From the NCBI GenBank assembly GCA_003416985.1, contig QVIN01000008.1:248001-312000 (forward strand): DNA of 64,000 nt, in the 5' to 3' direction. The notes below the pieces were generated by a model, which was given only the letters and a program-made list of their open reading frames with translations, was not told the origin of the DNA and did no database searches. Shown piece after piece: positions 8,824-17,017 of the stretch. The position numbers were made by a program, and so were the translations under genes. Numbering within the stretch: position 1 is the stretch's first letter; each line of letters starts with the position of its first letter. Origin of the DNA: Duganella sp. BJB480 (lineage in GTDB: Bacteria; Pseudomonadota; Gammaproteobacteria; Burkholderiales; Burkholderiaceae_D).

Positions 8824-9801
8824 TTATTTTTCCAGACCAGCAGGCGGCCAGTTTTCCAGCTTCATGCCCAGGGTCAAGCCGCGGGAAGCCAGCACTTCCT
8901 TGATTTCGTTCAGGGACTTGCGGCCCAGGTTCGGCGTCTTCAACAGTTCGTTTTCCGAACGCTGGATCAGGTCGCCGATGTAGTAGATGTTTTCCGCTTT
9001 CAGGCAGTTGGCCGAACGCACGGTCAGTTCCAGGTCGTCCACTGGACGCAGCAGGATAGGATCGACCAGCGGTGCGCGCGAAGGAGCTTCAGCAGCGGCT
9101 TCGGTGCCTTCCAGGGCGGCGAACACGTTCAGTTGATCGACCAGCACGCGGGCCGATTGACGGATCGCTTCTTCCGGCGAGATCACGCCGTTGGTTTCGA
9201 TGTTGATGATCAGCTTGTCCAGGTCGGTACGCTGTTCCACGCGAGCGGACTCGACGAAGTAGGAAACGCGGCGCACCGGCGAGAACGATGCATCCAGAAT
9301 GATGCGGCCGATGGTCTTGTTGGTGTCTTCGGACAGGCGGCGGACGTTACCTGGCACATAGCCACGGCCTTTTTCCACTTTGATCTGCATGTCCAGCTTG
9401 CCGCCGGCGGTCAGGTGGGCGATCACGTGGTCCGGGTTGATCAGTTCCACGTCGTGTGGCAGATCGATGTCCGAAGCCAGGATGGCGCCTTCGCCTTCCT
9501 TTTTCAGGGTCAGGGTGACGGAGTCACGGTTGTGGACTTTGAAGACCACGCCCTTCAGGTTCAGCAGCAGGTCGACGACGTCTTCCTGCACGCCGTCGAG
9601 CGACGAGTATTCGTGTACAACGCCCGCGATCGTCACTTCGGTCGGCGCGTAGCCCACCATCGACGACAGCAGTACGCGGCGCAGCGCATTACCCAATGTA
9701 TGGCCATAGCCGCGTTCGAACGGCTCCATCACTACTTTAGCGTGGCCGGCGCCCAGCGCCTCTACATCGATAATACGTGGCTTCAACAGACTGTTTTGCA
9801 T
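8824..9801 (-). CDS. rpoA: DNA-directed RNA polymerase alpha subunit
   Basis: 325 aa, full length. The N-terminal domain (1-230), which dimerises and nucleates polymerase assembly, has the signature FERGYGHTLGNALRRVLLSSM. The C-terminal domain (about 245-325) has the UP-element and activator contact surface (RSANCLKAENIYYIGDLIQRSE, then LGRKSLNEIKEVLASRGLTLG) containing the DNA-contacting Arg, Asn, Gly, Lys and Ser equivalents. It is the second-last gene of the alpha operon, between rpsD and rplQ. A T-tailed hairpin separates it from rpsD, which may set its level apart from the ribosomal genes. Confidence 0.98.
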   Translation of the reverse strand: MQNSLLKPRIIDVEALGAGHAKVVMEPFERGYGHTLGNALRRVLLSSMVGYAPTEVTIAGVVHEYSSLDGVQEDVVDLLLNLKGVVFKVHNRDSVTLTLKKEGEGAILASDIDLPHDVELINPDHVIAHLTAGGKLDMQIKVEKGRGYVPGNVRRLSEDTNKTIGRIILDASFSPVRRVSYFVESARVEQRTDLDKLIINIETNGVISPEEAIRQSARVLVDQLNVFAALEGTEAAAEAPSRAPLVDPILLRPVDDLELTVRSANCLKAENIYYIGDLIQRSENELLKTPNLGRKSLNEIKEVLASRGLTLGMKLENWPPAGLEK

Positions 9802-9860
9802 GTAAATGTCCTTTTCAATACCCTCGGCGCGTTAGGCCGATAAGGCTGATGGCATTAGTG

Positions 9861-9888
9861 AAAACGCCCGCTGGTCACAGCGGGCGGG
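9861..9888 (-). terminator. Terminator-like hairpin in the rpsD-rpoA spacer
   Basis: On the minus strand CGCCCGCTG-TGAC-CAGCGGGCG is followed directly by TTTTC. The 9-bp stem is GC-rich. It sits inside the alpha operon ahead of rpoA, so it is likely a partial terminator or attenuator, since rpoA must still be transcribed. Confidence 0.5.
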
Positions 9889-9912
9889 TTTTGGTGCTAC
9901 TTAGACTACAGA

Positions 9913-10536
9913 TTAACGCGAGTACAGTTCGACGATCAGCGATTCGTTGACGTCGTTGGCGATCTCGTTGCGCTCTGGCAGGGACTTGAAGGTGCCTTCC
10001 ATTTTCTTGGCATCGACCGACACCCAAGCTGGCATGCCAACTTGTTCAGCCAGCGACAGCGCTTCCAGGATACGCACTTGCTTCTTCGACTTTTCGCGCA
10101 CGGCGATAACGTCGCCGACTTTGACAGCGTACGAAGCGATGTTCACGACCTGGCCGTTCACGGTGAAGGCTTTGTGCGATACCAGCTGACGCGCTTCAGC
10201 GCGGGTCGAGCCGAAGCCCATGCGGTATGCAACGTTGTCCAGGCGGGTTTCCAGCAGCTTCAGCAGGGTTTCGCCGGTGTTGCCCTTGCGGCGGTCGGCT
10301 TCTGCGAAGTAGCGACGGAACTGACGTTCCAGAACGCCGTACATACGCTTGACTTTTTGCTTTTCGCGCAGCTGGTTGCCGTAGTCCGAGGTGCGGGCAC
10401 CCGACTTGACGCCGTGCTGGCCTGGTTTGACGTCCAGTTTGCACTTGCTGTCCAGCGAGCGGCGTGCGCTCTTCAGGAACAGGTCAGTACCTTCACGGCG
10501 GGAGAGTTTTGCTTTAGGTCCGATATAACGTGCCAC
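9913..10536 (-). CDS. rpsD: 30S ribosomal protein S4
   Basis: 207 aa. S4 is a primary 16S rRNA-binding protein that starts 5'-domain assembly and, in E. coli, represses the alpha operon. The N-terminus MARYIGPKAKLSRREGTDLF lacks the four-cysteine zinc motif, so this is the zinc-independent form. The S4 RNA-binding domain is at about residues 97-160 (RLDNVAYRMGFGSTRAEARQLV). It is separated from rpsK by 223 bases, which is long for this operon, so a separate regulatory element in that gap is possible. Confidence 0.98.
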   Translation of the reverse strand: MARYIGPKAKLSRREGTDLFLKSARRSLDSKCKLDVKPGQHGVKSGARTSDYGNQLREKQKVKRMYGVLERQFRRYFAEADRRKGNTGETLLKLLETRLDNVAYRMGFGSTRAEARQLVSHKAFTVNGQVVNIASYAVKVGDVIAVREKSKKQVRILEALSLAEQVGMPAWVSVDAKKMEGTFKSLPERNEIANDVNESLIVELYSR

Positions 10537-10759
10537 GATGCTTCCTTTTTTTAAATAATAACGCCCCAGCCATCGTGAAATGGTTAGGCGCTAGTCTGAT
10601 CCTCAGGGTGGGCCAGACGGTGGCTAAAATGCGAATAACCCGCCGAACTGCGTTCGACAGGCGACAACAGCCGGGCAGTATAACCGTTTCCGGTCTCCTG
10701 CTCCAGCGATTTCTGCAAGTCGGAAGGAGGCGAAGCGAACTTCGCCGCCGACCGGACTC
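10537..10759 (-). other. rpsK-rpsD intercistronic region (223 bases)
   Basis: No gene is seen. Just after rpsK, the minus strand has GGCGAAG-TTCG-CTTCGCC, a 7-bp stem with a UUCG tetraloop, enclosed by a looser GTCGG/CCGAC pairing. A TATACT hexamer further along (minus strand, near 10680) would suit a -10 box but has no good -35 partner. The region may hold a processing signal or S4-responsive structure; neither is proven. Confidence 0.4.
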
Positions 10760-11164
10760 TTAGATACGACGACGTTTTGGAGGACGGCAGCCGTTGTGCG
10801 GAACTGGGGTAACGTCCTGGATCTCGGTGATCTTGATGCCCAGGTTGTTCAGTGCGCGCACTGCGGATTCACGACCAGGACCAGGGCCCTTGATACGCAC
10901 TTCCAGGTTCTTCACGCCGCATTCCACTGCGACTTTACCAGCTGCTTCGGCCGCAACCTGCGCTGCGAACGGGGTCGATTTACGCGAACCCTTGAAGCCA
11001 GCACCACCGGAGGTCGCCCACGACAGAGCGTTGCCCTGACGGTCGGTGATGGTAATGATGGTGTTGTTGAAGGAAGCGTGAACGTGTGCGATACCTTCTG
11101 CAACGTTCTTCTTGACCTTCTTGCGGACGCGCGCTGCTGCTGCGCTGCTTTGTTGCTTAGCCAT
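10760..11164 (-). CDS. rpsK: 30S ribosomal protein S11
   Basis: 134 aa. The N-terminal basic arm (MAKQQSSAAAARVRKKVKK) is followed by the conserved GIAHVHASFNNTIITITDRQGN and the C-terminal signature DVTPVPHNGCRPPKRRRI. S11 forms the 30S platform and contacts the mRNA Shine-Dalgarno region. It lies 14 bases after rpsM and is clearly in the same transcript. Length and motifs are normal for the family. Confidence 0.98.
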   Translation of the reverse strand: MAKQQSSAAAARVRKKVKKNVAEGIAHVHASFNNTIITITDRQGNALSWATSGGAGFKGSRKSTPFAAQVAAEAAGKVAVECGVKNLEVRIKGPGPGRESAVRALNNLGIKITEIQDVTPVPHNGCRPPKRRRI

Positions 11165-11178
11165 GTGATTTCCCTAGA

Positions 11179-11544
11179 TTATTTCTTGAGCGATTGAGCG
11201 GCTTTGCGCGGGCCCTTGCGGGTACGTGCATTGGTGCGGGTGCGTTGGCCGCGGACCGGCAGGCCCTTACGGTGACGCATACCGCGGTAGCAACCCAGAT
11301 CCATCAAACGCTTGATGTTCATGGACAGCTCACGACGCAGGTCGCCTTCGACGATGAATTTAGCTACTTCATCGCGCAGTTTTTCCAGTTCGCTGTCGTC
11401 CAGATCTTTGACCTTTTTATCGGTCGCAATACCCGTCGCGGCGCAGATGAACTTTGCGCGTGGACGGCCTACACCGTAGATGGCCGTCAGGCCGATAACG
11501 GTGTGCTGATGATTTGGGATATTAACCCCTGCAATACGTGCCAT
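11179..11544 (-). CDS. rpsM: 30S ribosomal protein S13
   Basis: 121 aa. It begins MARIAGVNIPNHQHTVIGLTAIYGVG, contains the conserved GCYRGMRHRKGLPVRGQRT and ends in the basic tail TRKGPRKAAQSLKK that reaches toward the P-site tRNA. S13 sits in the 30S head and forms bridge B1 with L5. Its order after rpmJ is standard for the start of the alpha operon. It lies 27 bases downstream of rpmJ. Confidence 0.98.
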   Translation of the reverse strand: MARIAGVNIPNHQHTVIGLTAIYGVGRPRAKFICAATGIATDKKVKDLDDSELEKLRDEVAKFIVEGDLRRELSMNIKRLMDLGCYRGMRHRKGLPVRGQRTRTNARTRKGPRKAAQSLKK

Positions 11545-11571
11545 TCGTTATTCCTCGATAAATAACGGTTA

Positions 11572-11685
11572 TTAACCTTGACGCTGCTTGTGACGTGGTT
11601 CGACGCAGATTACGCGAACAACGCCCTTGCGCTTGATGATCTTGCAGTTGCGGCAGATCCGCTTGACTGAGGCGTTAACTTTCAT
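11572..11685 (-). CDS. rpmJ: 50S ribosomal protein L36
   Basis: 37 aa: MKVNASVKRICRNCKIIKRK, continuing to a tail ending RHKQRQG. It is the zinc-binding form, with ligands Cys11, Cys14, Cys27 and His32. L36 is the smallest large-subunit protein and stabilises 23S rRNA near the L7/L12 stalk base. It sits between infA (32 bases upstream) and rpsM (27 bases downstream), the betaproteobacterial order. A second, zinc-free paralogue is often encoded elsewhere in such genomes and cannot be judged here. Confidence 0.96.
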   Translation of the reverse strand: MKVNASVKRICRNCKIIKRKGVVRVICVEPRHKQRQG

Positions 11686-11717
11686 TTTGCACTCTCTTCT
11701 TGGTTCGATTATTTAAG

Positions 11718-11936
11718 TTACTTGGTCCGGAACACGATACGTGCGCGGCTCAGGTCGTAAGGTGTCAGCTCTACCGTCACCTTGTCGCCAGGAAGAATGC
11801 GGATATAGTTCATCCGCATTTTACCCGAAATATGCCCGAGCACCACGTGTCCGTTTTCCAGCTTTACTCGAAATGTTGCATTCGGGAGATTCTCAAGAAT
11901 CTCGCCCTGCATCTGTATGACGTCGTCTTTTGCCAT
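11718..11936 (-). CDS. infA: Translation initiation factor IF-1
   Basis: 72 aa, a single S1-type OB fold: MAKDDVIQMQGEILENLPNA, then the conserved GHISGKMRMNYIRILPGDKVTVEL. IF-1 occupies the 30S A site during initiation and assists IF-2 and IF-3. Finding infA between secY and rpmJ is typical of betaproteobacteria and Gram-positives; in E. coli infA is elsewhere. Betaproteobacteria often carry a second infA, so this may be one of two copies. Confidence 0.97.
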   Translation of the reverse strand: MAKDDVIQMQGEILENLPNATFRVKLENGHVVLGHISGKMRMNYIRILPGDKVTVELTPYDLSRARIVFRTK

Positions 11937-11957
11937 TCGGTATGTTTGAAACCGCGC

Positions 11958-13292
11958 TTATCGCGTCGGAATTCCGCCCTTGAAGTTTGCTTTGCGCAGC
12001 AGCGATTCATATTGCTGCGACATCACGTAGTTTTGCACTTGCGCCATGAAATCCATGGTAACAACCACAATAATCAACAGAGAAGTGCCGCCGAAATAGA
12101 ACGGTACTTTCCACTCGGCTTGCATGAATTCCGGCAACAAACACACCAAAGTGATGTAGATGGCGCCAGCCAGTGTCAAACGTGTCAGGATCTTGTCGAT
12201 GTAACGGGCAGTCTGCTCACCGGGACGGATCCCTGGCACAAAGGCCCCGCTCTTCTTCAAGTTGTCCGCTGTTTCCTTGCTGTTGAAGACCAGCGCTGTA
12301 TAGAAGAAACAGAAAAACACGATCGCAATGGCGTACAACAGTGCGTGGATGGGCTCGCCTGGCCCCATCGATGCTGCCAAATCTTTCAGGAACCGGACCG
12401 CCGGGTTGGCCGTGTCGGCGCCCGTCGTGAACCAGCCCACGATCGTTGCCGGGAACAAGATAATCGACGAAGCGAAGATCGGTGGGATCACGCCGGCCAT
12501 GTTCAACTTCAATGGCAGGTGCGACGTTTGTCCACCGTAAATCTTGTTACCCACCTGGCGTTTCGCGTAGTTCACCAGAATCTTGCGTTGGCCACGTTCC
12601 ACAAAGACCACGAAGAACGTCACCGCCACAACCAGGATCATGATGATGATCGCGGACAGGGCGCCGATCGAACCGTTGCTCACCGACGAGGCCAGGCCTC
12701 CCAGCGCGCCCGGCAGGCCGGCGGCGATACCCGCGAAGATGATGATCGAGATGCCGTTACCGAGACCGCGCTCGGTAATCTGCTCGCCCAACCACATCAC
12801 GAACATGGTTCCGGTCAACAGCGTAACGACCGTCACGAAACGGAATGCAAAGCCTGGATCCAGCACCAGACCTGCTTGCGACTCCAGTGCGACTGCGATG
12901 CCGAACGCCTGGAACGACGCCAGCACCACCGTGAAATACCGGGTGTACTGGGTGATCTTGCGACGGCCTGCTTCGCCTTCTTTTTTGAGCGCTTCCATCT
13001 GCGGCGAGACGATCGACACCAGTTGCATGATGATCGAGGCCGAGATGTAAGGCGTGATACCCAGCGCAAAGACTGTGAAGCGCGCGAGAGCGCCACCGCT
13101 GAACATGTTCAACATGCCCAGGATGCCACCCTCTTGCGACTTGAACAGCGCGGCCAATTGTACCGGATCGATCCCGGGGACCGGGATGTGAGCGCCGATA
13201 CGATAAACCACCAATGCGCCAAGCAAGAACCAGAGCCGGCCCCAGGGGAAACCAGCTGCTGCACTTTTAGCCAATTGTGGATTAGTCGCCAA
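11958..13292 (-). CDS. secY: Protein translocase subunit SecY
   Basis: 444 aa with ten membrane spans, the channel subunit of the SecYEG translocon. It shows the TM1 and plug-region segment LFLLGALVVYRIGAHIPVPGIDP and the second signature GLGNGISIIIFAGIAAGLP. The large cytoplasmic loop (RGQRKILVNYAKRQ) contacts SecA and the ribosome, and the C-terminus is conserved (SLLRKANFKGGIPTR). It lies 32 bases after rplO in the spc operon. The visible start, MATNPQLAKSAAAGFPWGRL, is normal. Confidence 0.98.
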   Translation of the reverse strand: MATNPQLAKSAAAGFPWGRLWFLLGALVVYRIGAHIPVPGIDPVQLAALFKSQEGGILGMLNMFSGGALARFTVFALGITPYISASIIMQLVSIVSPQMEALKKEGEAGRRKITQYTRYFTVVLASFQAFGIAVALESQAGLVLDPGFAFRFVTVVTLLTGTMFVMWLGEQITERGLGNGISIIIFAGIAAGLPGALGGLASSVSNGSIGALSAIIIMILVVAVTFFVVFVERGQRKILVNYAKRQVGNKIYGGQTSHLPLKLNMAGVIPPIFASSIILFPATIVGWFTTGADTANPAVRFLKDLAASMGPGEPIHALLYAIAIVFFCFFYTALVFNSKETADNLKKSGAFVPGIRPGEQTARYIDKILTRLTLAGAIYITLVCLLPEFMQAEWKVPFYFGGTSLLIIVVVTMDFMAQVQNYVMSQQYESLLRKANFKGGIPTR

Positions 13293-13324
13293 TTTTCGCT
13301 CCGATCAAGCTGTTAGCGGTCAAC

Positions 13325-13756
13325 TCAGGCTACCGAGCCGCCGGCTGCTTCGATGGCGGCTTTCGCGCCAGCGGTCACTTTCAGGCCTTTGAGGTTCACC
13401 GCTTTGGTGATCTCGCCGGACAGAATGACGCGCACGTCGCGTGCCAGCACGCTCAGTACGCCAGCTTGCTTCAGCACCAGGATGTCGACGTCGCCGACGG
13501 CCAGGTTGTTCAGGTCGGACAGGCGCACTTCAGCTTTGAAGGTGGCGTTGAGCGACTTGAAACCGCGCTTAGGCAGACGGCGTTGCAGAGGCATCTGACC
13601 GCCTTCGAAACCGACTTTGTGGAAGCCGCCCGAACGCGATTTTTGACCCTTGTGACCACGGCCCGAGGTTTTACCCAGACCGGAGCCGATACCGCGGCCG
13701 ACGCGACGCTTGTAGTGCTTGGCGCCATCGGCTGGTTGTATGGTATTCAGTTCCAT
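13325..13756 (-). CDS. rplO: 50S ribosomal protein L15
   Basis: 143 aa. The glycine- and arginine-rich N-terminal extension (KRRVGRGIGSGLGKTSGRGHKGQKS) threads into 23S rRNA. The globular C-terminal part has the L15 signature KVTAGAKAAIEAAGGSV. L15 is a late-assembling large-subunit protein. It lies 27 bases after rpmD, directly before secY as in most proteobacteria. Confidence 0.98.
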   Translation of the reverse strand: MELNTIQPADGAKHYKRRVGRGIGSGLGKTSGRGHKGQKSRSGGFHKVGFEGGQMPLQRRLPKRGFKSLNATFKAEVRLSDLNNLAVGDVDILVLKQAGVLSVLARDVRVILSGEITKAVNLKGLKVTAGAKAAIEAAGGSVA

Positions 13757-13783
13757 GATTTCTCCGTGTGTAAGCCCGAGGGC

Positions 13784-13966
13784 TTACGCAACTACTTTAA
13801 CGAGGTACGAGACTTTGTTGATCATGCCGCGCACGGATGGGGTGTCTTGCAGCTCGGAGACCGAGTTGACGCGACGCAGGCCCAGACCGCGGACGGTGGC
13901 ACGGTGATCTTCGCGCGTGCCGATCAAGCCCTTGACCAATTGTACTTTGACGGTTTTAGTTGTCAT
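13784..13966 (-). CDS. rpmD: 50S ribosomal protein L30
   Basis: 60 aa starting MTTKTVKVQLVKGLIGTR. The ATG at 13966 is preferred over an in-frame GTG three codons upstream because AAGGTG sits six bases before the ATG. It has the L30 core HRATVRGLGLRRVNSVSELQ and ends INKVSYLVKVVA. L30 is a small protein on the large-subunit surface. It lies 10 bases after rpsE and is clearly in the same transcript. Confidence 0.96.
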   Translation of the reverse strand: MTTKTVKVQLVKGLIGTREDHRATVRGLGLRRVNSVSELQDTPSVRGMINKVSYLVKVVA

Positions 13967-13976
13967 GTCGTTCACC

Positions 13977-14495
13977 TTAGCCCAGGATCTCTTCTACCGA
14001 CTTGCCGCGTTTCGCAGCAATTTCAGCAGGAGTACTCATTTTTGCCAGACCATCCAGCGTGGCGCGCACCAGGTTGTAAGGGTTGCTCGAGCCGGTGGAT
14101 TTCGCCACGACGTCGGTCACGCCCATTACTTCGAAGATTGCGCGCATTGCGCCGCCAGCGATGACGCCGGTACCTGGTTTCGCAGGCGACATCATCACTT
14201 TCGATGCGCCGTGACGGCCGGTAACGGTGTGCTGCAGGGTGCCGTTCTTCAGGGAGACCTTGATCAGGTTGCGGCGGGCTTCTTCCATTGCCTTCTGCAC
14301 ACCCACTGGGACTTCCTTCGACTTGCCCTTGCCCATGCCGATGCGGCCATCGCCGTCACCAACCACGGTCAGCGCGGCGAAACCCATGATACGACCACCC
14401 TTGACCACTTTGGTCACGCGGTTGATCGCGATCATTTTTTCGCGCATGCCGTCATCCGGCTTGTCGCTTGCCATTTTTGCTTGCATTTTTGCCAT
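13977..14495 (-). CDS. rpsE: 30S ribosomal protein S5
   Basis: 172 aa. The N-terminal dsRBD-like domain (about 25-90) contains the loop VTKVVKGGRIMGFAALTVVGDGDG, where spectinomycin-resistance changes occur in other species; it looks wild type. The C-terminal domain has GTGVIAGGAMRAIFEVMGV. S5 takes part in decoding fidelity and mRNA unwinding at the entry site. It lies 9 bases after rplR. Confidence 0.98.
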   Translation of the reverse strand: MAKMQAKMASDKPDDGMREKMIAINRVTKVVKGGRIMGFAALTVVGDGDGRIGMGKGKSKEVPVGVQKAMEEARRNLIKVSLKNGTLQHTVTGRHGASKVMMSPAKPGTGVIAGGAMRAIFEVMGVTDVVAKSTGSSNPYNLVRATLDGLAKMSTPAEIAAKRGKSVEEILG

Positions 14496-14504
14496 GATCG
14501 TTCC

Positions 14505-14867
14505 TTAGAACTTCAGACCGGCTTCGCGCGCGGCTTCTGCCAGCGCCTTCACACGGCCGTGGTAACGGAAACCGGAGCGGTCGAACGCGACTTCGGTAAT
14601 CCCTGCTTTCAGTGCTTTCTCTGCGACGCGCTTGCCGACGATCGCGGCAGCAGCGGCGTTGCCGCCCTTGCCCGATTTGCCAGCCAGTTCGTTGCGCACT
14701 TCGACTTCTGCCGTGGAGGCCGATACCAGTACTTTGGCATCCGGCGAGATCAGGTTCGCGTAGATATGCAGATTGGTGCGGTGTACCGACAGGCGGTTCA
14801 CTTTCTGTTGCGCGATCTTGATCCGGGTTTGGCGTCCGCGGCGCAGACGTGATTCTTTCTTGTCCAT
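14505..14867 (-). CDS. rplR: 50S ribosomal protein L18
   Basis: 120 aa. It has the basic N-terminus MDKKESRLRRGRQTRIKIAQ, the conserved RLSVHRTNLHIYANLI and the C-terminal FDRSGFRYHGRVKALAEAAREAGLKF. L18 brings 5S rRNA into the central protuberance together with L5. It lies 13 bases after rplF. Length and motifs are normal. Confidence 0.98.
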   Translation of the reverse strand: MDKKESRLRRGRQTRIKIAQQKVNRLSVHRTNLHIYANLISPDAKVLVSASTAEVEVRNELAGKSGKGGNAAAAAIVGKRVAEKALKAGITEVAFDRSGFRYHGRVKALAEAAREAGLKF

Positions 14868-14880
14868 CGTCAGCCCCTAG

Positions 14881-15414
14881 TTACTTCTTCTTGGTTTCTT
14901 TAATCTTAACCACTTCGTCCGAATAACGGACGCCCTTGCCCTTGTAAGGCTCAGGGGAGCGGTAAGCGCGAACTTCAGCAGCCACTTGGCCCACTTGCTG
15001 ACGGTCGATCCCTTTGATGATGATCTCCGTCGGCGTTGCGGTGGCGCAGGTGACGCCGGCTGGCATGGCGTGCACGACAGGGTGCGAGAAGCCCAGCGAC
15101 AGATTCAGCTTGTCGCCTTGCGCTTGCGCCTTGTAACCCACACCGACCAGGTTCAGCTTTTTCTCGAAACCCTTGGTCACGCCAACGACCATGTTGTTGA
15201 CCAGTGCGCGCAGCGTACCGGACATGGCATTGGCTTCGCGGCTGTCATTAGCGGCGACGAAGCTCAGGGTTCCTGCATTGTTTTCCACCGTGACCTGGCC
15301 GTTCAGGGCCTGGGTCAGGACGCCCAGAGGGCCCTTGACGGTGATCGCTGCCGCGGAGATGGCGACTTCGGCGCCAGCTGGCACAGCGATTGGCATTTTA
15401 GCTACACGAGACAT
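14881..15414 (-). CDS. rplF: 50S ribosomal protein L6
   Basis: 177 aa from the ATG that gives the canonical MSRVAKMPIAVPAGAEV; the frame stays open 15 codons further upstream, but that overlaps rpsH and lacks family similarity. It consists of two repeats of the L6 fold and carries the C-terminal signature PEPYKGKGVRYSDEVVKIKETKKK. L6 sits near the factor-binding site and the sarcin-ricin loop. It lies 10 bases after rpsH. Confidence 0.98.
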   Translation of the reverse strand: MSRVAKMPIAVPAGAEVAISAAAITVKGPLGVLTQALNGQVTVENNAGTLSFVAANDSREANAMSGTLRALVNNMVVGVTKGFEKKLNLVGVGYKAQAQGDKLNLSLGFSHPVVHAMPAGVTCATATPTEIIIKGIDRQQVGQVAAEVRAYRSPEPYKGKGVRYSDEVVKIKETKKK

Positions 15415-15424
15415 GTCTAACTCC

Positions 15425-15820
15425 TTATGCGACGTAGCAAATAACTTCGCCGCCGACACCGGTAGCGCGTGCTTTGCGGTCAGTCATGACGCCTTGCGGA
15501 GTCGACACGATCGCCACACCCAAGCCATTCATCACAGTAGGGATCTCGTCTTTGCCCTTGTAGACGCGCAGGCCCGGACGGGACACGCGCTCAAGGCGCT
15601 CAATGACGGGACGGCCAACATAATACTTCAAACCGATTTTCAGTTCCGCTTTGCCACCAGCTTCGGCTACGGCGAAATCTTCAATGTAACCCTCGTCCTT
15701 GAGGACGTTGGCAATCGCAATTTTAACTTTCGACGATGGCATGGCCACGGTCGTCTTTTGCACGCCCTGGGCGTTACGAATGCGGGTCAGCATATCGGCG
15801 ATAGGATCGCTCATACTCAT
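15425..15820 (-). CDS. rpsH: 30S ribosomal protein S8
   Basis: 131 aa. It starts MSMSDPIADMLTRIRNAQ and has the conserved C-terminal STPQGVMTDRKARATGVGGEVICYVA. S8 is a primary binder of 16S rRNA helix 21 and, in E. coli, the repressor of the spc operon through a site at the rplE start. No such structure was traced here. It lies 14 bases after rpsN. Confidence 0.98.
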   Translation of the reverse strand: MSMSDPIADMLTRIRNAQGVQKTTVAMPSSKVKIAIANVLKDEGYIEDFAVAEAGGKAELKIGLKYYVGRPVIERLERVSRPGLRVYKGKDEIPTVMNGLGVAIVSTPQGVMTDRKARATGVGGEVICYVA

Positions 15821-15834
15821 TGCATATTCTCCTA

Positions 15835-16140
15835 TTACCAGCTTGCTTTAGTCATACCCGGGATCTCACCACGCATGGCGAATTCACGGAGCTTGATACG
15901 GCCCAGACCGAATTTACGGAAGGTGCCGCGTGGACGACCGGTGACGGCGCAGCGGTTACGCTGGCGGGTCGGTGCCGAGTTACGTGGCAGCGCTTGCAGC
16001 TTCAGGCGCGCTTCGTAACGTTCTTCTTCCGACTTCGACTGGTCGTCGATGATGGCCTTCAGCGAAGCGCGCTTGGCGGCAAATTTGTTTGCCAGGTCGA
16101 CGCGTTTCTGCTCACGGTTAATCAGTGCGAGTTTTGCCAT
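15835..16140 (-). CDS. rpsN: 30S ribosomal protein S14 (zinc-independent form)
   Basis: 101 aa, the long form without a zinc ribbon: only one cysteine is present (RNRCAVTGRPRG). It begins MAKLALINREQKRVDLANKF and ends with the signature KFGLGRIKLREFAMRGEIPGMTKASW. S14 is a late-assembling protein of the 30S head. It lies 7 bases after rplE. Confidence 0.98.
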   Translation of the reverse strand: MAKLALINREQKRVDLANKFAAKRASLKAIIDDQSKSEEERYEARLKLQALPRNSAPTRQRNRCAVTGRPRGTFRKFGLGRIKLREFAMRGEIPGMTKASW

Positions 16141-16147
16141 GATCTTC

Positions 16148-16687
16148 TTAGTTCCTGAACGGGAATTTAAAGGCGGCGAGCAGAGCTTTCGCTTCGTCGT
16201 CGGTCTTGGCGGTGGTGGTGATCGAAATGTTCATACCACGCAGCGCATCGATCTTGTCGTACTCGATTTCCGGGAAGATGATCTGCTCTTTCACGCCGAT
16301 GTTGTAGTTACCACGGCCATCGAACGAGCGGCCATTGACGCCACGGAAATCGCGCACGCGCGGCAGGGCCACGGTGATGAAGCGATCCAGGAACTCGTAC
16401 ATGCGAGCGCCGCGCAGGGTAACCATGGTACCGATCGGGTAGCCTTCACGGATCTTGAAACCCGCGATTGCTTTGCGCGACTTGGTGGTCACTGGCTTCT
16501 GGCCAGCGATCTTGGTCAGGTCGCCCACAGCGTGTTCGAGGACTTTCTTGTCCGCGATAGCCTCACCAACACCCATGTTCAGGGTGATCTTGGTCAGACG
16601 TGGAACTTCCATCACCGACTTGTAACCGAATTTCGCGGTCAGGTCGGCGACGACTTTTTCTTTATAGAATTCTTGGAGACGTGCCAT
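16148..16687 (-). CDS. rplE: 50S ribosomal protein L5
   Basis: 179 aa. It opens MARLQEFYKEKVVADLTAKF and has the conserved MEVPRLTKITLNMGVGEA and VKEQIIFPEIEYDKID segments. L5 binds 5S rRNA, contacts the P-site tRNA and forms the bridge to S13. It lies 6 bases after rplX. No anomaly was seen. Confidence 0.98.
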   Translation of the reverse strand: MARLQEFYKEKVVADLTAKFGYKSVMEVPRLTKITLNMGVGEAIADKKVLEHAVGDLTKIAGQKPVTTKSRKAIAGFKIREGYPIGTMVTLRGARMYEFLDRFITVALPRVRDFRGVNGRSFDGRGNYNIGVKEQIIFPEIEYDKIDALRGMNISITTTAKTDDEAKALLAAFKFPFRN

Positions 16688-16693
16688 GATTTC

Positions 16694-17008
16694 TTAAGCC
16701 TTCACTACTTCGCCGGACGATTTGAAGACGCGGACTTTTTTGCCATCCACTTCTTTGAAACCGACACGGTCTGCCTTGCCAGTCGCCGCATTGAACAATG
16801 CAACGTTGGACACGTGAATCGGCATAGTCTTATCGACGATACCACCTTGTACGCCAGTCATTGGGTTAGGCTTGGTCGCTTTTTTAGCGACGTTGACGCC
16901 TTCAACCACGACATGCTCAGCATCGATACGCTGCTGAACGACGCCACGCTTGCCCTTGTCTTTCCCGGTCAGAACGATGACTTCGTCGTTTTTACGAATC
17001 TTATCCAT
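16694..17008 (-). CDS. rplX: 50S ribosomal protein L24
   Basis: 104 aa. The KOW motif lies near the N-terminus (KNDEVIVLTGKDKGKRGVVQ), with the following HVVVEGVNVAKKATKPN typical of L24. L24 is one of the two assembly-initiating proteins of the large subunit and lies at the tunnel exit. It is 9 bases after rplN. Confidence 0.98.
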   Translation of the reverse strand: MDKIRKNDEVIVLTGKDKGKRGVVQQRIDAEHVVVEGVNVAKKATKPNPMTGVQGGIVDKTMPIHVSNVALFNAATGKADRVGFKEVDGKKVRVFKSSGEVVKA

Positions 17009-17017
17009 TACGACTCC

